Positions 54,085-63,076 of a stretch of 64,000 nt of DNA are shown piece after piece. Source of the stretch: Phormidium tenue FACHB-886 (GTDB lineage Bacteria; Cyanobacteriota; Cyanobacteriia; Elainellales; Elainellaceae); NCBI RefSeq assembly GCF_014764505.1, contig NZ_JACXWX010000007.1, forward strand, positions 1 through 64,000, in the 5' to 3' direction. A program made the position numbers and the translations under genes. Every line of letters begins with the position of its first letter. The first letter of the stretch is position 1. Under the pieces are notes generated by a model. That model searched no databases, was not told the origin of the DNA, and saw only the letters and a program-made list of their open reading frames with translations.

Positions 54085-55518
54085 TCAGCCGATCCCTTTT
54101 GCCGCTTCCGTACGCTGGCATGGCAGCATCACCGTAAAAGTTGTCCCTTGCTGCAGTGTACTCTCCACGTGAATCTGCCCCTGATGATTCTCGACGATCG
54201 CTTTCACCAGTGCCAATCCCAACCCAGATCCACTGTCCATTTTGCCCAAATGCTCGCCCGATCTGCGTGCCGGGTCAACTCGGTAGAAGCGATCGAACAA
54301 GTGCTGGACTGCCTCAGCCGGAATACCTACGCCCGTGTCCTGCACTTGCACCTGCAGGACAGGCGTACCCGCCTGTTTCTGCCGCTGCAGCGTCACGGTG
54401 ATGTTTCCGGTGGGTGTATATTGAATAGCGTTGCCGAGCAGATTAGTGAACAAGCGAATCAACTGGTCGCGATCGCCAAACAGGCTGTAGGCTGCATCAG
54501 GAGCTGCAGCCTCGGCAACCGTTAACGTCAACAAAAGTGCTTTTTCAGCGGCGATCGTCTGCTGTTCTTCCACCACTTCTCGCAGCAGCGTCTCTAGCTG
54601 CACCGTCTCTAGCTTCAAGGGTGTAATGCCGCTGTCCTGCCGCGCCAGAAACAAAAGATCATCCACCAGCCGTCCCAACCGCCGCGTCAACCGCTCCACC
54701 ACCCGCAGCTGGTCTTGCTGCCAGTGTGGATCAGGATCGGCAAGTGCCACCTGCACGTTGGTTTGAATCACGGCGATCGGGTTTCGCAGCTCATGGGAAG
54801 CATCAGCGGTGAATTGCTTCAAGCGCTGGTAAGAGTCGCGCACAGGAGCGATCGCCAATCCAGACAGAAACCAGCCGATCGCTGCTACAGCGATCACAAT
54901 CAGGGTAGTCCCTAAAGCCAGATCTCGAATCAACTGACGACTAGGTTTGCTCACCTCAAACCAAGGATGGCTCGCCCGCAGATAGCCCAACACCTGTTGA
55001 CCCACCTGCACCTGCTGAGTGATCTGGCGCAGCACCAGCGGATCAGGCAGCGGAGAAGTTGGCTGGGGCAGATCCAAATCTCTGGTTACTCTACCGTAAA
55101 CGGTTTCGCCGCTGTTATTGAGGTGCAGTGGAACGTTGAGCGGTGCAGAGAAGGTAGACCAGAGCAGTTCGCCTGCAGGACTGAACCACTCTAAGTCAAT
55201 ATGATCGTCCTCAACTGCATCAGCATTGCTGCGAAAGCTAGCTTCCAAATTGACGCGTAATGGCGGGTGAAGCCGATCGCGCCGTGCCTGCAAGCTGTTT
55301 ATGTCTGCAACTATATCTCCAGCTCGATCTAGCTCAGGATCAGGTTCGATTACAAGCGATCGCTGTACCACTTCCACAACATGGTTCAACGTATCATCTA
55401 CTCGCTCCACTAAAGTATCACGCACATAAAGGTAAAAGCCTGTGGCAAACAGCAGCAGCAAAACTGCAGTAGCAGCAGTATACCAAAGGGCTAAGCGGCG
55501 GCGAGTCGCCTGAAACAT
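54085..55518 (-). CDS. Sensor histidine kinase
   Basis: A 477-residue membrane kinase. Two membrane helices (about 11-31 and 190-210) enclose a ~155-residue periplasmic domain; there is no clear HAMP signature beyond a short linker. HisKA has phospho-His242 in DASHELRNP (Asn where LRTP is usual), followed by HATPase_c with N box TNLLGNAIQYTP and the GSGLGLALVKAIV box. No regulator is adjacent; the OmpR-type regulator at 24695-25390 is a conceivable partner. ATG 55518; convergent with the GMC gene. Confidence 0.9.
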   Translation of the reverse strand: MFQATRRRLALWYTAATAVLLLLFATGFYLYVRDTLVERVDDTLNHVVEVVQRSLVIEPDPELDRAGDIVADINSLQARRDRLHPPLRVNLEASFRSNADAVEDDHIDLEWFSPAGELLWSTFSAPLNVPLHLNNSGETVYGRVTRDLDLPQPTSPLPDPLVLRQITQQVQVGQQVLGYLRASHPWFEVSKPSRQLIRDLALGTTLIVIAVAAIGWFLSGLAIAPVRDSYQRLKQFTADASHELRNPIAVIQTNVQVALADPDPHWQQDQLRVVERLTRRLGRLVDDLLFLARQDSGITPLKLETVQLETLLREVVEEQQTIAAEKALLLTLTVAEAAAPDAAYSLFGDRDQLIRLFTNLLGNAIQYTPTGNITVTLQRQKQAGTPVLQVQVQDTGVGIPAEAVQHLFDRFYRVDPARRSGEHLGKMDSGSGLGLALVKAIVENHQGQIHVESTLQQGTTFTVMLPCQRTEAAKGIG

Positions 55519-55628
55519 GCGGTGAAAAGCGATTCGGATAACATTTTAGTGTAGAACATCTTCACTATGTTCTGCTGAATCTTCTTTTGTCAGCTCTTTA
55601 ATTATTGCCTTATGTTTTTATATGGTTT

Positions 55629-55665
55629 GTGGGTGTGTAGTCTATTCTGTCGACTACACACCCAC
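55629..55665. terminator. Perfect 14-bp hairpin
   Basis: GTGGGTGTGTAGTC (55629-55642) pairs perfectly with 55652-55665 around a 9-nt loop. No T-tract. It lies between the kinase and the CsbD-like gene, both minus strand, so it would end the CsbD-like transcript. Confidence 0.6.
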
Positions 55666-55732
55666 TACACCCACGATGCACCCTTCAAAAGCTACTGCTT
55701 TTTTAAGAGATCCACTCTAGCCAACCTATGCC

Positions 55733-55912
55733 TTACAGGGCCTTTTTGACTTCATCTTTCATGTTCTCAACTGAGTGGCGGATCTCAGCCTCGGCTTGCT
55801 TGGCTTGCCCCTCAGCTTTCATCTTTGGATCGCCTGTAACATTACCGGCTGCTTCTTGAATTTTGCCTTCAATATTTTTAGCGGTTGCTTCTACACGATT
55901 TTCGCTGCTCAT
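55733..55912 (-). CDS. CsbD-family small stress protein
   Basis: A 59-residue acidic/basic helical protein: it begins MSSENRVEATAKNIEGKIQE and then AAGNVTGDPKMKAEGQ, the CsbD pattern. These small soluble proteins are made under general stress; their molecular role is not known. GGAGA lies seven bases before ATG 55912. Downstream hairpin at 55629-55665. Short, but the family signature is clear. Confidence 0.88.
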   Translation of the reverse strand: MSSENRVEATAKNIEGKIQEAAGNVTGDPKMKAEGQAKQAEAEIRHSVENMKDEVKKAL

Positions 55913-56206
55913 TCTTATCTCTCCAGATTATTAGTTTTGAATCTAAACTGAACGATGAATCAATTGCACCTTTGGTTCGTATAGATTCAATCTATCGGCA
56001 ACGAATGGCTTTTTCCGTCTGTCCAGAGAGATATCCAATGAGGATTTGCTCTCTATCGCGAGGTCAAATTGTCTTGCCCTTAAGGAGTGAGCTTAAGCAA
56101 TCGAAAGAGGCAAACCTTGCTATTAATACTTGTAATCTAGACAACAAGCTTCTTGCGCTGCTGTGAGCCTATGCTCCCATATTTATGCTTCCATGCCTTT
56201 ATTAAC

Positions 56207-56248
56207 AGCACTGGATTAGCAACACTGGACTGATAACACTGGAGCTAG
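56207..56248. repeat. Three imperfect 14-bp tandem repeats
   Basis: Units AGCACTGGATTAGC, AACACTGGACTGAT and AACACTGGAGCTAG lie end to end in non-coding DNA. Confidence 0.6.
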
Positions 56249-56686
56249 CCAAGCGAAGATAATAAAAAATCTCACCCTATTCACAAACTTAAAGCAGCTT
56301 TTTGGTAGATGCTTATAAGTTTTCATTGATGTAATTTATTTCTACCGCAAAGTTATTTCAGGGCATCAGGGAATAGGGTTAGACGGCAGAGCTGGAAGAA
56401 ATTACGGTGCATCTTTCCAGAAGGCTACTTAGCCATAGGAGCATCTTCAGCAGTGGCAGAGTTGATATCACAAAACCAATACTGTTTTGCGGAGCAACCT
56501 TGCGCCAGCCTCTGTATCGAATATCAAGCTTGATTTCTAGAATCAAGCTGCATTCCTCATCAAGAGCATTGGAAGGGCTACATTGATGAACTGTTGGTAG
56601 GTCTGGTATAGCTGTTCCTGAATCGAGCAGCCTGAATCAAGCTGCTTGGATTGAGAGATTCGTGCTACAAGAGCGCCGTTACCAAG

Positions 56687-56712
56687 TGTTTATAGAGCTA
56701 GTTTATAGAGCT
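56687..56712. repeat. 13-bp tandem repeat inside a CAAGTG/CACTTG hairpin
   Basis: GTTTATAGAGCTA occurs twice in tandem, about 80 bp upstream of the flippase gene. Confidence 0.65.
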
Positions 56713-56790
56713 AGGCACTTGTTCTAATGTTTTGAAATTGAAGTTACAGAATGCAGAAATTCTACGTGGGTTCTCTACTGCTCGAAGACT

Positions 56791-58125
56791 ATGGCTGCAC
56801 TTAAAAAGCTAGTCATCCGGGGAGCATTTTGGACGATCTTGGGATATGGAATCAGCCAAATTCTTCGGTTTGCTGCCAACTTAATTTTGACACGCCTGCT
56901 GTTTCCCGAATTCTTCGGCATCATGGCGCTGGTCAACATTTTCATTGCAGGCTTGATGCTATTCTCGGATGTCGGAATTGGTATTAGTATTGTTCAAAAC
57001 AAGAATGGCGATGAGCCAGAGTTTCTCAACACAGCTTGGACAATTCAGGTGCTTCGAGGATTTGGCTTATGGCTGCTCTGTTTGCTGCTGTCGCAGCAGA
57101 TGGCAGAGCTGTACAGCGAACCTCAGCTAAGATTGCTCATTCCGATCGCTGGCTTTAGTACAGTTATTTCCGGCTTCAACTCCACGGCGCTTTATACCTT
57201 AGAGCGGCAGATGGAAGTCAAGAAGCTGACGCTCTTGGAGCTATGCGCTCAAGTATTTCAAACAGGGGTAATGCTGCTGTGGGCGATTCTTAATCCTAGC
57301 ATTTGGGCATTAGTTGGTGGCAGCATTGCTGGGGCAATGGTCAAAACGATCTGGAGCTATCGGCTCATTCCTGGATACTCCAATCATTTTCATTGGAACC
57401 AAGATGCCACCCAAGCGATCTTCTCGCTGGGACGATGGATCTTCTTTTCCACAGCGCTGATGTTTTTGGCAGAGCAAGTTGATCGACTACTGCTGGGCAA
57501 GCTGTTTACTCTAGAGCTGCTGGGTGTTTACACAGTGGCACTTATGCTAAGCGATGTACCGCGGCAGGTGACGGTGGCGTTAGGAATGCGAGTGGTGCTG
57601 CCTGCGGCTGCCAAGCTGATTGATCTGCCGCGATCGGAGCTGCGAGCCAAAGCGTTACGCAGTCGTCGCTATCTGCTGCTAGCACTGACAGGCGTGATGG
57701 TGCTGCTGGTCGGACTTGGCGATGTTGCCACTACCATTCTCTATGACCAGCGATATGCTGCCGCAGCCTGGATGTTACCGATCTTGGCGATCGGCATTTG
57801 GCCCCGCATTTTATGCTCCACGATTGAACCCGCTCTGTCTGCCTTCGGCAAAGTGCACTACATGACCTTCGGAAATCTAACCCGCTTAGTGTTTACAACG
57901 GTCGGAATTCTGGTTGGCTTTTCGCTCTTGGGAAACCTGGGAGCCGTAATTGCCGTAGCGCTCAACGACCTAGTTTACTACTGCGTCGTTAGCTATGGGC
58001 TGTGTCGGGAAGGCGTGGGCTGCCTCAAGCAGGACGGGGCGATGACGAGTCTGCTGCTGCTAGGAATTGGGGCGATCGTCGCTCTGCGGCTGTCGTTGGG
58101 GATCTACTTCCCGGTTCCAGGGTAG
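56791..58125 (+). CDS. Wzx-like polysaccharide flippase (MOP superfamily)
   Basis: A 444-residue protein with about twelve membrane spans in the pattern of oligosaccharide flippases. The start IRGAFWTILGYGISQILRFAANLILTRLLFPE in pieces and GIGISIVQN are typical of the polysaccharide biosynthesis family. It moves lipid-linked oligosaccharide across the inner membrane. No other polysaccharide cluster genes are adjacent, so its substrate is unknown. ATG 56791. Confidence 0.85.
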   Translation: MAALKKLVIRGAFWTILGYGISQILRFAANLILTRLLFPEFFGIMALVNIFIAGLMLFSDVGIGISIVQNKNGDEPEFLNTAWTIQVLRGFGLWLLCLLLSQQMAELYSEPQLRLLIPIAGFSTVISGFNSTALYTLERQMEVKKLTLLELCAQVFQTGVMLLWAILNPSIWALVGGSIAGAMVKTIWSYRLIPGYSNHFHWNQDATQAIFSLGRWIFFSTALMFLAEQVDRLLLGKLFTLELLGVYTVALMLSDVPRQVTVALGMRVVLPAAAKLIDLPRSELRAKALRSRRYLLLALTGVMVLLVGLGDVATTILYDQRYAAAAWMLPILAIGIWPRILCSTIEPALSAFGKVHYMTFGNLTRLVFTTVGILVGFSLLGNLGAVIAVALNDLVYYCVVSYGLCREGVGCLKQDGAMTSLLLLGIGAIVALRLSLGIYFPVPG

Positions 58126-58183
58126 ATTTGTCAGTCTTTACAGAAGAGTTTTGTGCTGTGTAGCTCATGTGGCGGGGCATACA

Positions 58184-58194
58184 GCGCTAAGCGC
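58184..58194. repeat. GCGC-TAA-GCGC palindrome between flippase and rpmG
   Basis: A short perfect hairpin in the 215-bp gap; same apex type as the hairpins at 10480, 16665 and 34601. Confidence 0.45.
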
Positions 58195-58340
58195 GATTGA
58201 AATTGCTCTAAACTTTTAGAGCGGGCAGCAGTTGAGCGACTGTTGAGAGATGAGAAAATTAACGGTTTCGTTGCCGATTTGCAGACTCCTATGAAATAAT
58301 TGGAGATCGTGTCTTATTGTTGCTCAATCCTTGAATTCCT

Positions 58341-58529
58341 ATGGCTAAAGGTGTACGAATTATCATTACTTTAGAGTGTACTGAGTGCCGCAGCAATCTC
58401 AACAAGCGATCGCCTGGGGTCTCCCGCTACACTACGACTAAGAACCGTCGTAATACAACCGCCCGTCTGGAGCTGAAAAAGTTTTGCACCCACTGCAATC
58501 AGCACACGGTTCATAAGGAGATCAAGTAG
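58341..58529 (+). CDS. rpmG: Ribosomal protein L33
   Basis: A 62-residue 50S protein. It starts [16 protein letters not shown], followed by two Cys pairs (CTEC and CTHC) that make this a zinc-ribbon (C+) form, and ends with the usual HTVHKEIK. Followed after 54 nt by rpsR, a common pairing. Confidence 0.97.
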   Translation: MAKGVRIIITLECTECRSNLNKRSPGVSRYTTTKNRRNTTARLELKKFCTHCNQHTVHKEIK

Positions 58530-58583
58530 TCTCCAATTCTTTCCCACCACTTAAGTCCACAAGCCAGTTTTAAGAGAATTATC

Positions 58584-58799
58584 ATGTCTTATTTCCGTCG
58601 CCGTATTTCCCCAATCAAGCCTGGAGACCCGATCGACTACAAAGATGTCGATTTGTTACGCAAGTACATCACCGAGCGGGGCAAGATTCTGCCGCGCCGG
58701 ATTACCGGGCTGACTGCCAAGCAGCAGCGTGATCTCACGCAAGCTGTGAAGCGGGCCCGTCTGGTGGCACTACTGCCGTTTGTTAACCAAGAGGGCTAA
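58584..58799 (+). CDS. rpsR: Ribosomal protein S18
   Basis: A 71-residue 30S protein. [12 protein letters not shown], the [19 protein letters not shown]-type core, [14 protein letters not shown] and [11 protein letters not shown] are conserved family segments. Full length for cyanobacteria. Confidence 0.97.
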   Translation: MSYFRRRISPIKPGDPIDYKDVDLLRKYITERGKILPRRITGLTAKQQRDLTQAVKRARLVALLPFVNQEG

Positions 58800-58895
58800 C
58801 GGCACGTTGGGCACGGGGACTTAAACTGGCATCCGGCTCGTCAATGCCGGACCCAGAATGGCGGACAATTGATCCACCCCTACTTGCTAGCACTC

Positions 58896-60914
58896 ATGGA
58901 GAAGGGCACTTTAGTTGAGTTTCGACAGCAGAGCCAGCGCCGATTGGCAGTCATCGATCGCGCAGAAGGCAAAAAACACTGGGTTGTGATAGACGAGCGG
59001 GGGCAGGCGTATACACTGCATCCGCGCGAAATCACCTATACCCTTACCGGGGAGCCCTACCAACCCGCTGATATTCCTAAGTTTTGGCAAGCAATCCAGC
59101 CGTACCTTGATCCGTCTAGTCTGGAGGTTGCCTGGGAGTTTTTGGTAGAGGAGGGCGAATCGGTCGATCCGCGTGCGATGGCGATGTTGCTGTTTTCTGA
59201 GCAGTCGCCGCCTCTGTGCTATGCCGCCTATTACTTGCTGTCCGATGACAAGCTCTACTTCAAGCAGAAGGGCGATCGCTATGAGCCTCGCTCCGTAGGG
59301 CAAGTCTCAGAGTTAAAGCACCAATCTGAGATTGAGGCGCAGCGTCAGCAGGAGTGGCAGGGCGTTTTGGCGCGGATGCAACAGGCATTGGCGGGCGAAC
59401 AGGTAGAATGGCAGAGTAGCGATCGACCCCGTTTGGAAGCGCTAGAACGGTTTGCAACGTTTGGTGAAGAATTACAGCACCGAGCGCCTGCGACAGAAGT
59501 TTTAGCGGCTTTGGGACGGGGAGAAACTGCTTCTGCCGCCTTTCAGCTTTTGGTGGATCTCAGGGTTTGGAGTCCTCACGAAAACTTGTTTTTGCGGCGT
59601 AGTCAGCTTCCTACTCAGTTTCCCCAAAGGGTTCTTGAAATGGCTCACCGCAGCTTTGCCTTCCCGCCGCCCGACCCGGACTCTGCCCGGCTAGATTTAA
59701 CGCATCTCAAAACCTATACGATTGACGACGAAAGCACCCGCGAAATTGACGATGGGCTGAGCGTCGAGTTTTTGGCGGATGGCCGGCAGCGGCTCTGGAT
59801 TCACATTGCTGATCCTACCCGCTGGCTAATGCCCGGAGACGAGCTAGATTTGGAAGCGCGCCGTCGCTGCACCACGGTTTACCTACCGACCGGCATGATT
59901 CCTATGTTTCCGTCGGAGCTGGCAACAGGTCCGATGAGCCTGAACCAGGGGCAGGTTTGCACTGCGCTTAGCTTTGGCGTCATTTTGGATGAAGCGGCAG
60001 CCGTTCAGGAGTTTCAAATCTGCCCTAGCTTAGTCAAGCCAACCTATCGCCTCACCTATGAAGATGTAGACGAAATCCTAGAGCTGGGGGTGAGGGCAGA
60101 GCCAGAGATTGAGGCGATCGCCCGGTGGGCAAAGCGACGCGAAGCTTGGCGGCTCTCACAAGGGGCGATCAGCATCCGGATGCCAGAGTCTTCGATTAAG
60201 GTTTGCAATGATGAAATCACGATTCAAGTCTTAGAAGACTCCCTTTCGCGCAGCCTAGTGGCTGAGATGATGATTTTGGCAGGCGAAGTGGCTGGGCGCT
60301 ACGGTGAGGCGCATAGCTTGGCGCTGCCCTTCCGCGGGCAATCTCAGCCGGAGCTACCGCCCGAAACAGAGCTGATGCAGCTACCAGCGGGACCGGTGCG
60401 CTATTGTGCCATTCGGCGCTGTATGCCCCGGAGTGAGGTCAGCATCACGCCAGTCCGTCATGCCAGTTTGGGTCTCGATACCTACACACAGGTAACTTCT
60501 CCGATCCGGCGCTATGCCGATCTGCTGGCACACTTCCAGCTCAAAGCTCATCTACGCGGCGATCCGCTTCCCTTCTCAATCGAGACGACCAAAGAGCTGA
60601 TTCACGTCGTTAGCAATACTGCTTACGAAGCGACGCTGGTAGAGCGGCAAACTAACCGCTACTGGGGCTTAGAGTATCTGAGGCGGCACCCCGAAGAAGT
60701 TTGGCAGGCGCTAATGCTACGCTGGCTGCGAGAACACGAAAATTTAGGCTTGGTGCTGCTGGAAGACTTAGGGCTGGAAATCGCCATGCGGTTCTCGCGA
60801 TCGGTAAAGGTTGGCGATCGGCTAGATTTAAGAGTTTCCTACGCTGATCCCCGGCAGGACATTATTCAATTTGCTGAGGTCGATCGATCGATGATGCAAC
60901 CTGCCGCAAGCTAG
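58896..60914 (+). CDS. RNase II-family exoribonuclease (RNB)
   Basis: A 672-residue 3'-5' exoribonuclease of the cyanobacterial RNB type. The start MEKGTLVEFR is typical for this family, the RNB domain spans about 250-560 with the Asp cluster in TIDDESTREIDDGLSVEF and later YTQVTSPIRRYADLLAH, and a short C-terminal S1-like segment follows. It degrades RNA processively. ATG 58896 is preferred to TTG 58869. Conserved position after rpmG-rpsR. Confidence 0.92.
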   Translation: MEKGTLVEFRQQSQRRLAVIDRAEGKKHWVVIDERGQAYTLHPREITYTLTGEPYQPADIPKFWQAIQPYLDPSSLEVAWEFLVEEGESVDPRAMAMLLFSEQSPPLCYAAYYLLSDDKLYFKQKGDRYEPRSVGQVSELKHQSEIEAQRQQEWQGVLARMQQALAGEQVEWQSSDRPRLEALERFATFGEELQHRAPATEVLAALGRGETASAAFQLLVDLRVWSPHENLFLRRSQLPTQFPQRVLEMAHRSFAFPPPDPDSARLDLTHLKTYTIDDESTREIDDGLSVEFLADGRQRLWIHIADPTRWLMPGDELDLEARRRCTTVYLPTGMIPMFPSELATGPMSLNQGQVCTALSFGVILDEAAAVQEFQICPSLVKPTYRLTYEDVDEILELGVRAEPEIEAIARWAKRREAWRLSQGAISIRMPESSIKVCNDEITIQVLEDSLSRSLVAEMMILAGEVAGRYGEAHSLALPFRGQSQPELPPETELMQLPAGPVRYCAIRRCMPRSEVSITPVRHASLGLDTYTQVTSPIRRYADLLAHFQLKAHLRGDPLPFSIETTKELIHVVSNTAYEATLVERQTNRYWGLEYLRRHPEEVWQALMLRWLREHENLGLVLLEDLGLEIAMRFSRSVKVGDRLDLRVSYADPRQDIIQFAEVDRSMMQPAAS

Positions 60915-60925
60915 CAAAGTTAGCC

Positions 60926-61453
60926 ATGCGCCAAACTGACCGCCTCCTCCTGCGCGACTGGAATCCTGACACAGATGCTGAAGCCGCCTTTGCGATCTAT
61001 GGCGATCCAGAGGTAATGCGCTATGTCGGGGATGGCAGCTATGCAGAGAGCGTTGAGTCAATGCGCGATCGCCTCCGCAAGCGGGCTGCTCAGATCAACG
61101 AACTCAACGATCGCAGCGTGTTTTGGGCGATCGTCGAGCGGCAGACTGAATTGCCCGTTGGCACGGTGATTGTCAAGCGACTGCCCGATGCCACCGGACA
61201 GCCCACCGCCGATTGGGAAGTGGGCTGGCATTTGCGGAAGTCGGCTTGGGGGAATGGCTATGCAACCGAGGCAGGCAAAACTGCGATCGCCTATGGCTTT
61301 GAGATACTGAAGCTGCCGGTGATCTATGCGGTCGCCTACCCAGAAAATCTTGCCTCTATTCGGGTCATGCAGCGCTTAGGTATGACCCCTTTAGGACGCA
61401 CCGACCGCTACTACGGTATAGAGGGAGTGCTGTTTGAGCGTCAGAATGATTGA
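60926..61453 (+). CDS. GNAT-family N-acetyltransferase (RimJ/RimL-type)
   Basis: A 175-residue acetyltransferase. TDRLLLRDW at the start, the acetyl-CoA segment VGWHLRKSAWGNGYATEAGKTAIAYGF in pieces, and NLASIRVMQRLGM near the C-terminus are the RimJ/RimL family marks. Substrate may be a ribosomal protein N-terminus or a small molecule. It begins 11 nt after the RNase gene, so they may be co-transcribed. Confidence 0.88.
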   Translation: MRQTDRLLLRDWNPDTDAEAAFAIYGDPEVMRYVGDGSYAESVESMRDRLRKRAAQINELNDRSVFWAIVERQTELPVGTVIVKRLPDATGQPTADWEVGWHLRKSAWGNGYATEAGKTAIAYGFEILKLPVIYAVAYPENLASIRVMQRLGMTPLGRTDRYYGIEGVLFERQND

Positions 61454-61491
61454 GCGACACAGAATTTGGGTAACGCCGTCTGTGCTCTGTT

Positions 61492-62634
61492 CTAAGATTC
61501 GATTGCCCCGCCACAAGAGCTGCCTGCCCCAGCTGTGCAGCCAAAGCAATGCCGCCCGGTAACGATCTGCCGCTGTGCCAGCCAGTCAGGATCGAAGCTG
61601 TGAATAGAAGCCTGTCCAGCAGAATGCTGCACTTCTAGATCTAGCATTTGATTAAAATCACAGTCGAACAGCCGCCCATCCCACGAAACCGACAGCGTGT
61701 TGCGGCACATTAGCCCTGCCACCGTTGCCGGATTGAACGAGTTAACCAATAGCTCCATGTATTTTTCCAGATTGCCAGATTGCTCCAGCCACTCCAGAAA
61801 GCGCGAAATCGGCATGTTGTTGAGCGTAATTAGCCGATCGAAGCTCACGCCCTGATGCTTCATCAGCCCTGTTTTCCACTCTTGCTCCATCTTGGCTTGT
61901 CCGTTCGCCAGAAATGCCCCCACCGGATTTGACATCAGCGTTAGCCGTCGCCGTGAATCGCCTTTACCATAGCCCGCTGCATTTAGCCGCCGCAGGGCTT
62001 CGATCGACTTCTCAAAGGTACCGTCTCCGCGCTGGTTATCGGTGTTGAGGCGGCGGTAGTGCGGCAGGGAGCAAACCACCTCTACGCCGCGTTCTGCCAG
62101 CCATTCTGGTAGATCTGCTAATGGCGGCAATAGCAGCACAGTCAAATTACAGCGATCGATCACCTGCTTGCCCCGCGCCACACACTGATCCACCAGATAG
62201 CGAAAGTGCGGGTTTAGCTCTGGCGCACCGCCTGTAATATCTACCGTGTGCGCCTCGGTTTGGTCAAGCGCTTTCAGGCAGGCTTCGATCGTTTCCAAAT
62301 CCATGATTTCGCGGCGATCCGGTCCTGCATCCACATGGCAATGGCGACAGGTCATATTGCAAAGCTTGCCAACGTTGATCTGGAAGATCTCCAGTTTGGC
62401 GGGACGCAGCTCTGCCCAGCCCTGTTGGGCGAGGCGATCGTCAAAATTTGTTTGAGTAGACGGCTGCGGCAACTTCACGGTCTCCAACACAGCCAGCTGA
62501 TGCCGGGGAGATACCAGGGGCGATCGACGGTGCAGCAGAGAAGTGGTGGGCTTTGCGCCTGCCGTACTGCTCTCCAAATCAGTGCCTGCCAGACCAACTG
62601 CCGCCAACCGGGGCGACGGCGTCTCTTCAACCAT
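61492..62634 (-). CDS. arsS: Arsenosugar biosynthesis radical SAM protein
   Basis: A 380-residue radical SAM enzyme. CxxxCxxC ligands are C92, C96 and C99 (LCNMTCRHC), followed by the SAM-binding TGGAPELN motif, and a C-terminal tail with four Cys (CFGCTAGAGSSCGG). In cyanobacteria ArsS is linked to arsenosugar formation from methylated arsenic. The N-terminal ~55 residues are a low-complexity extension. The companion ArsM methyltransferase is not in the window. ATG 62634. Confidence 0.9.
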   Translation of the reverse strand: MVEETPSPRLAAVGLAGTDLESSTAGAKPTTSLLHRRSPLVSPRHQLAVLETVKLPQPSTQTNFDDRLAQQGWAELRPAKLEIFQINVGKLCNMTCRHCHVDAGPDRREIMDLETIEACLKALDQTEAHTVDITGGAPELNPHFRYLVDQCVARGKQVIDRCNLTVLLLPPLADLPEWLAERGVEVVCSLPHYRRLNTDNQRGDGTFEKSIEALRRLNAAGYGKGDSRRRLTLMSNPVGAFLANGQAKMEQEWKTGLMKHQGVSFDRLITLNNMPISRFLEWLEQSGNLEKYMELLVNSFNPATVAGLMCRNTLSVSWDGRLFDCDFNQMLDLEVQHSAGQASIHSFDPDWLAQRQIVTGRHCFGCTAGAGSSCGGAIES

Positions 62635-62743
62635 ACGAACCAGCCTTTCGAGGAGTAAACCTCTTGCATTCTAAAGCTTCTGAGGTGGAGCGGGGTGGCA
62701 GAGGAAAGCTTGCCTCAGCGATCGGCTTCTACACAATTGGCTT

Positions 62744-63076
62744 CTACATCGTGACTTGCTTAACGTGGTCTAGCATTTGCAGCCCGTGAACTAAAGATGC
62801 ACCTCCACGAATAGCAGTGGCAACGTGAATTGCCTCGGTCATCTGCTCTAGATCCGATCCCTGCTGCAGACACTCTTTGCTGTAGGCATCAATGCAGTAA
62901 GGGCACTGCACCGTATGCGAAACCGCCAGCGCAATCAGCGCCTTTTCCCGAGCTGACAAGGCTCCCTCTGCGAACACTGCTCCGTAATAGGCAAAAAACT
63001 TTTCTGCCAGCTCCGGACTTCCCTCTGCCACACTGCCAAATTGCGCCAAATGCTCTGGCTTGTAGTACTGATCCAT
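62744..63076 (-). CDS. Arsenosugar biosynthesis-associated AhpD/CMD-like protein
   Basis: A 110-residue carboxymuconolactone decarboxylase/AhpD-fold protein with the redox pair C58-x-x-C61 (HTVQCPYCIDAYS) and the flanking His. This form is annotated as an arsenosugar biosynthesis-associated peroxidase-like protein because it travels with arsS, as it does here (109 bp upstream, same strand). It probably handles a thiol or peroxide step. ATG 63076. Confidence 0.85.
   Translation of the reverse strand: MDQYYKPEHLAQFGSVAEGSPELAEKFFAYYGAVFAEGALSAREKALIALAVSHTVQCPYCIDAYSKECLQQGSDLEQMTEAIHVATAIRGGASLVHGLQMLDHVKQVTM

Larger units (their letters stand above)
55913..56790. other. Long gene-poor stretch with short repeats
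   Basis: Nearly 880 bp between the CsbD-like gene and the flippase. No credible coding frame: the plus-strand frame 55885-56166 overlaps CsbD antisense and has no family likeness. It contains imperfect 14-bp repeats (56207-56248), a 13-bp tandem (56687-56712) flanked by CAAGTG/CACTTG, and several AATCAAGCT-like repeats around 56520-56650. It could hold a long leader or an unrecognised RNA. Confidence 0.5.

Noticed and set aside
24695-55518. OmpR-type regulator at 24695 and kinase at 54085 as a cognate RppA/RppB pair
   Set aside because: They are about 29 kb apart on the same strand and nothing in the sequence ties them; kept only as a possibility in the gene entries.
55885-56166. Plus-strand frame of 93 codons
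   Set aside because: It overlaps the CsbD-like gene antisense, has no family likeness and no ribosome binding site.
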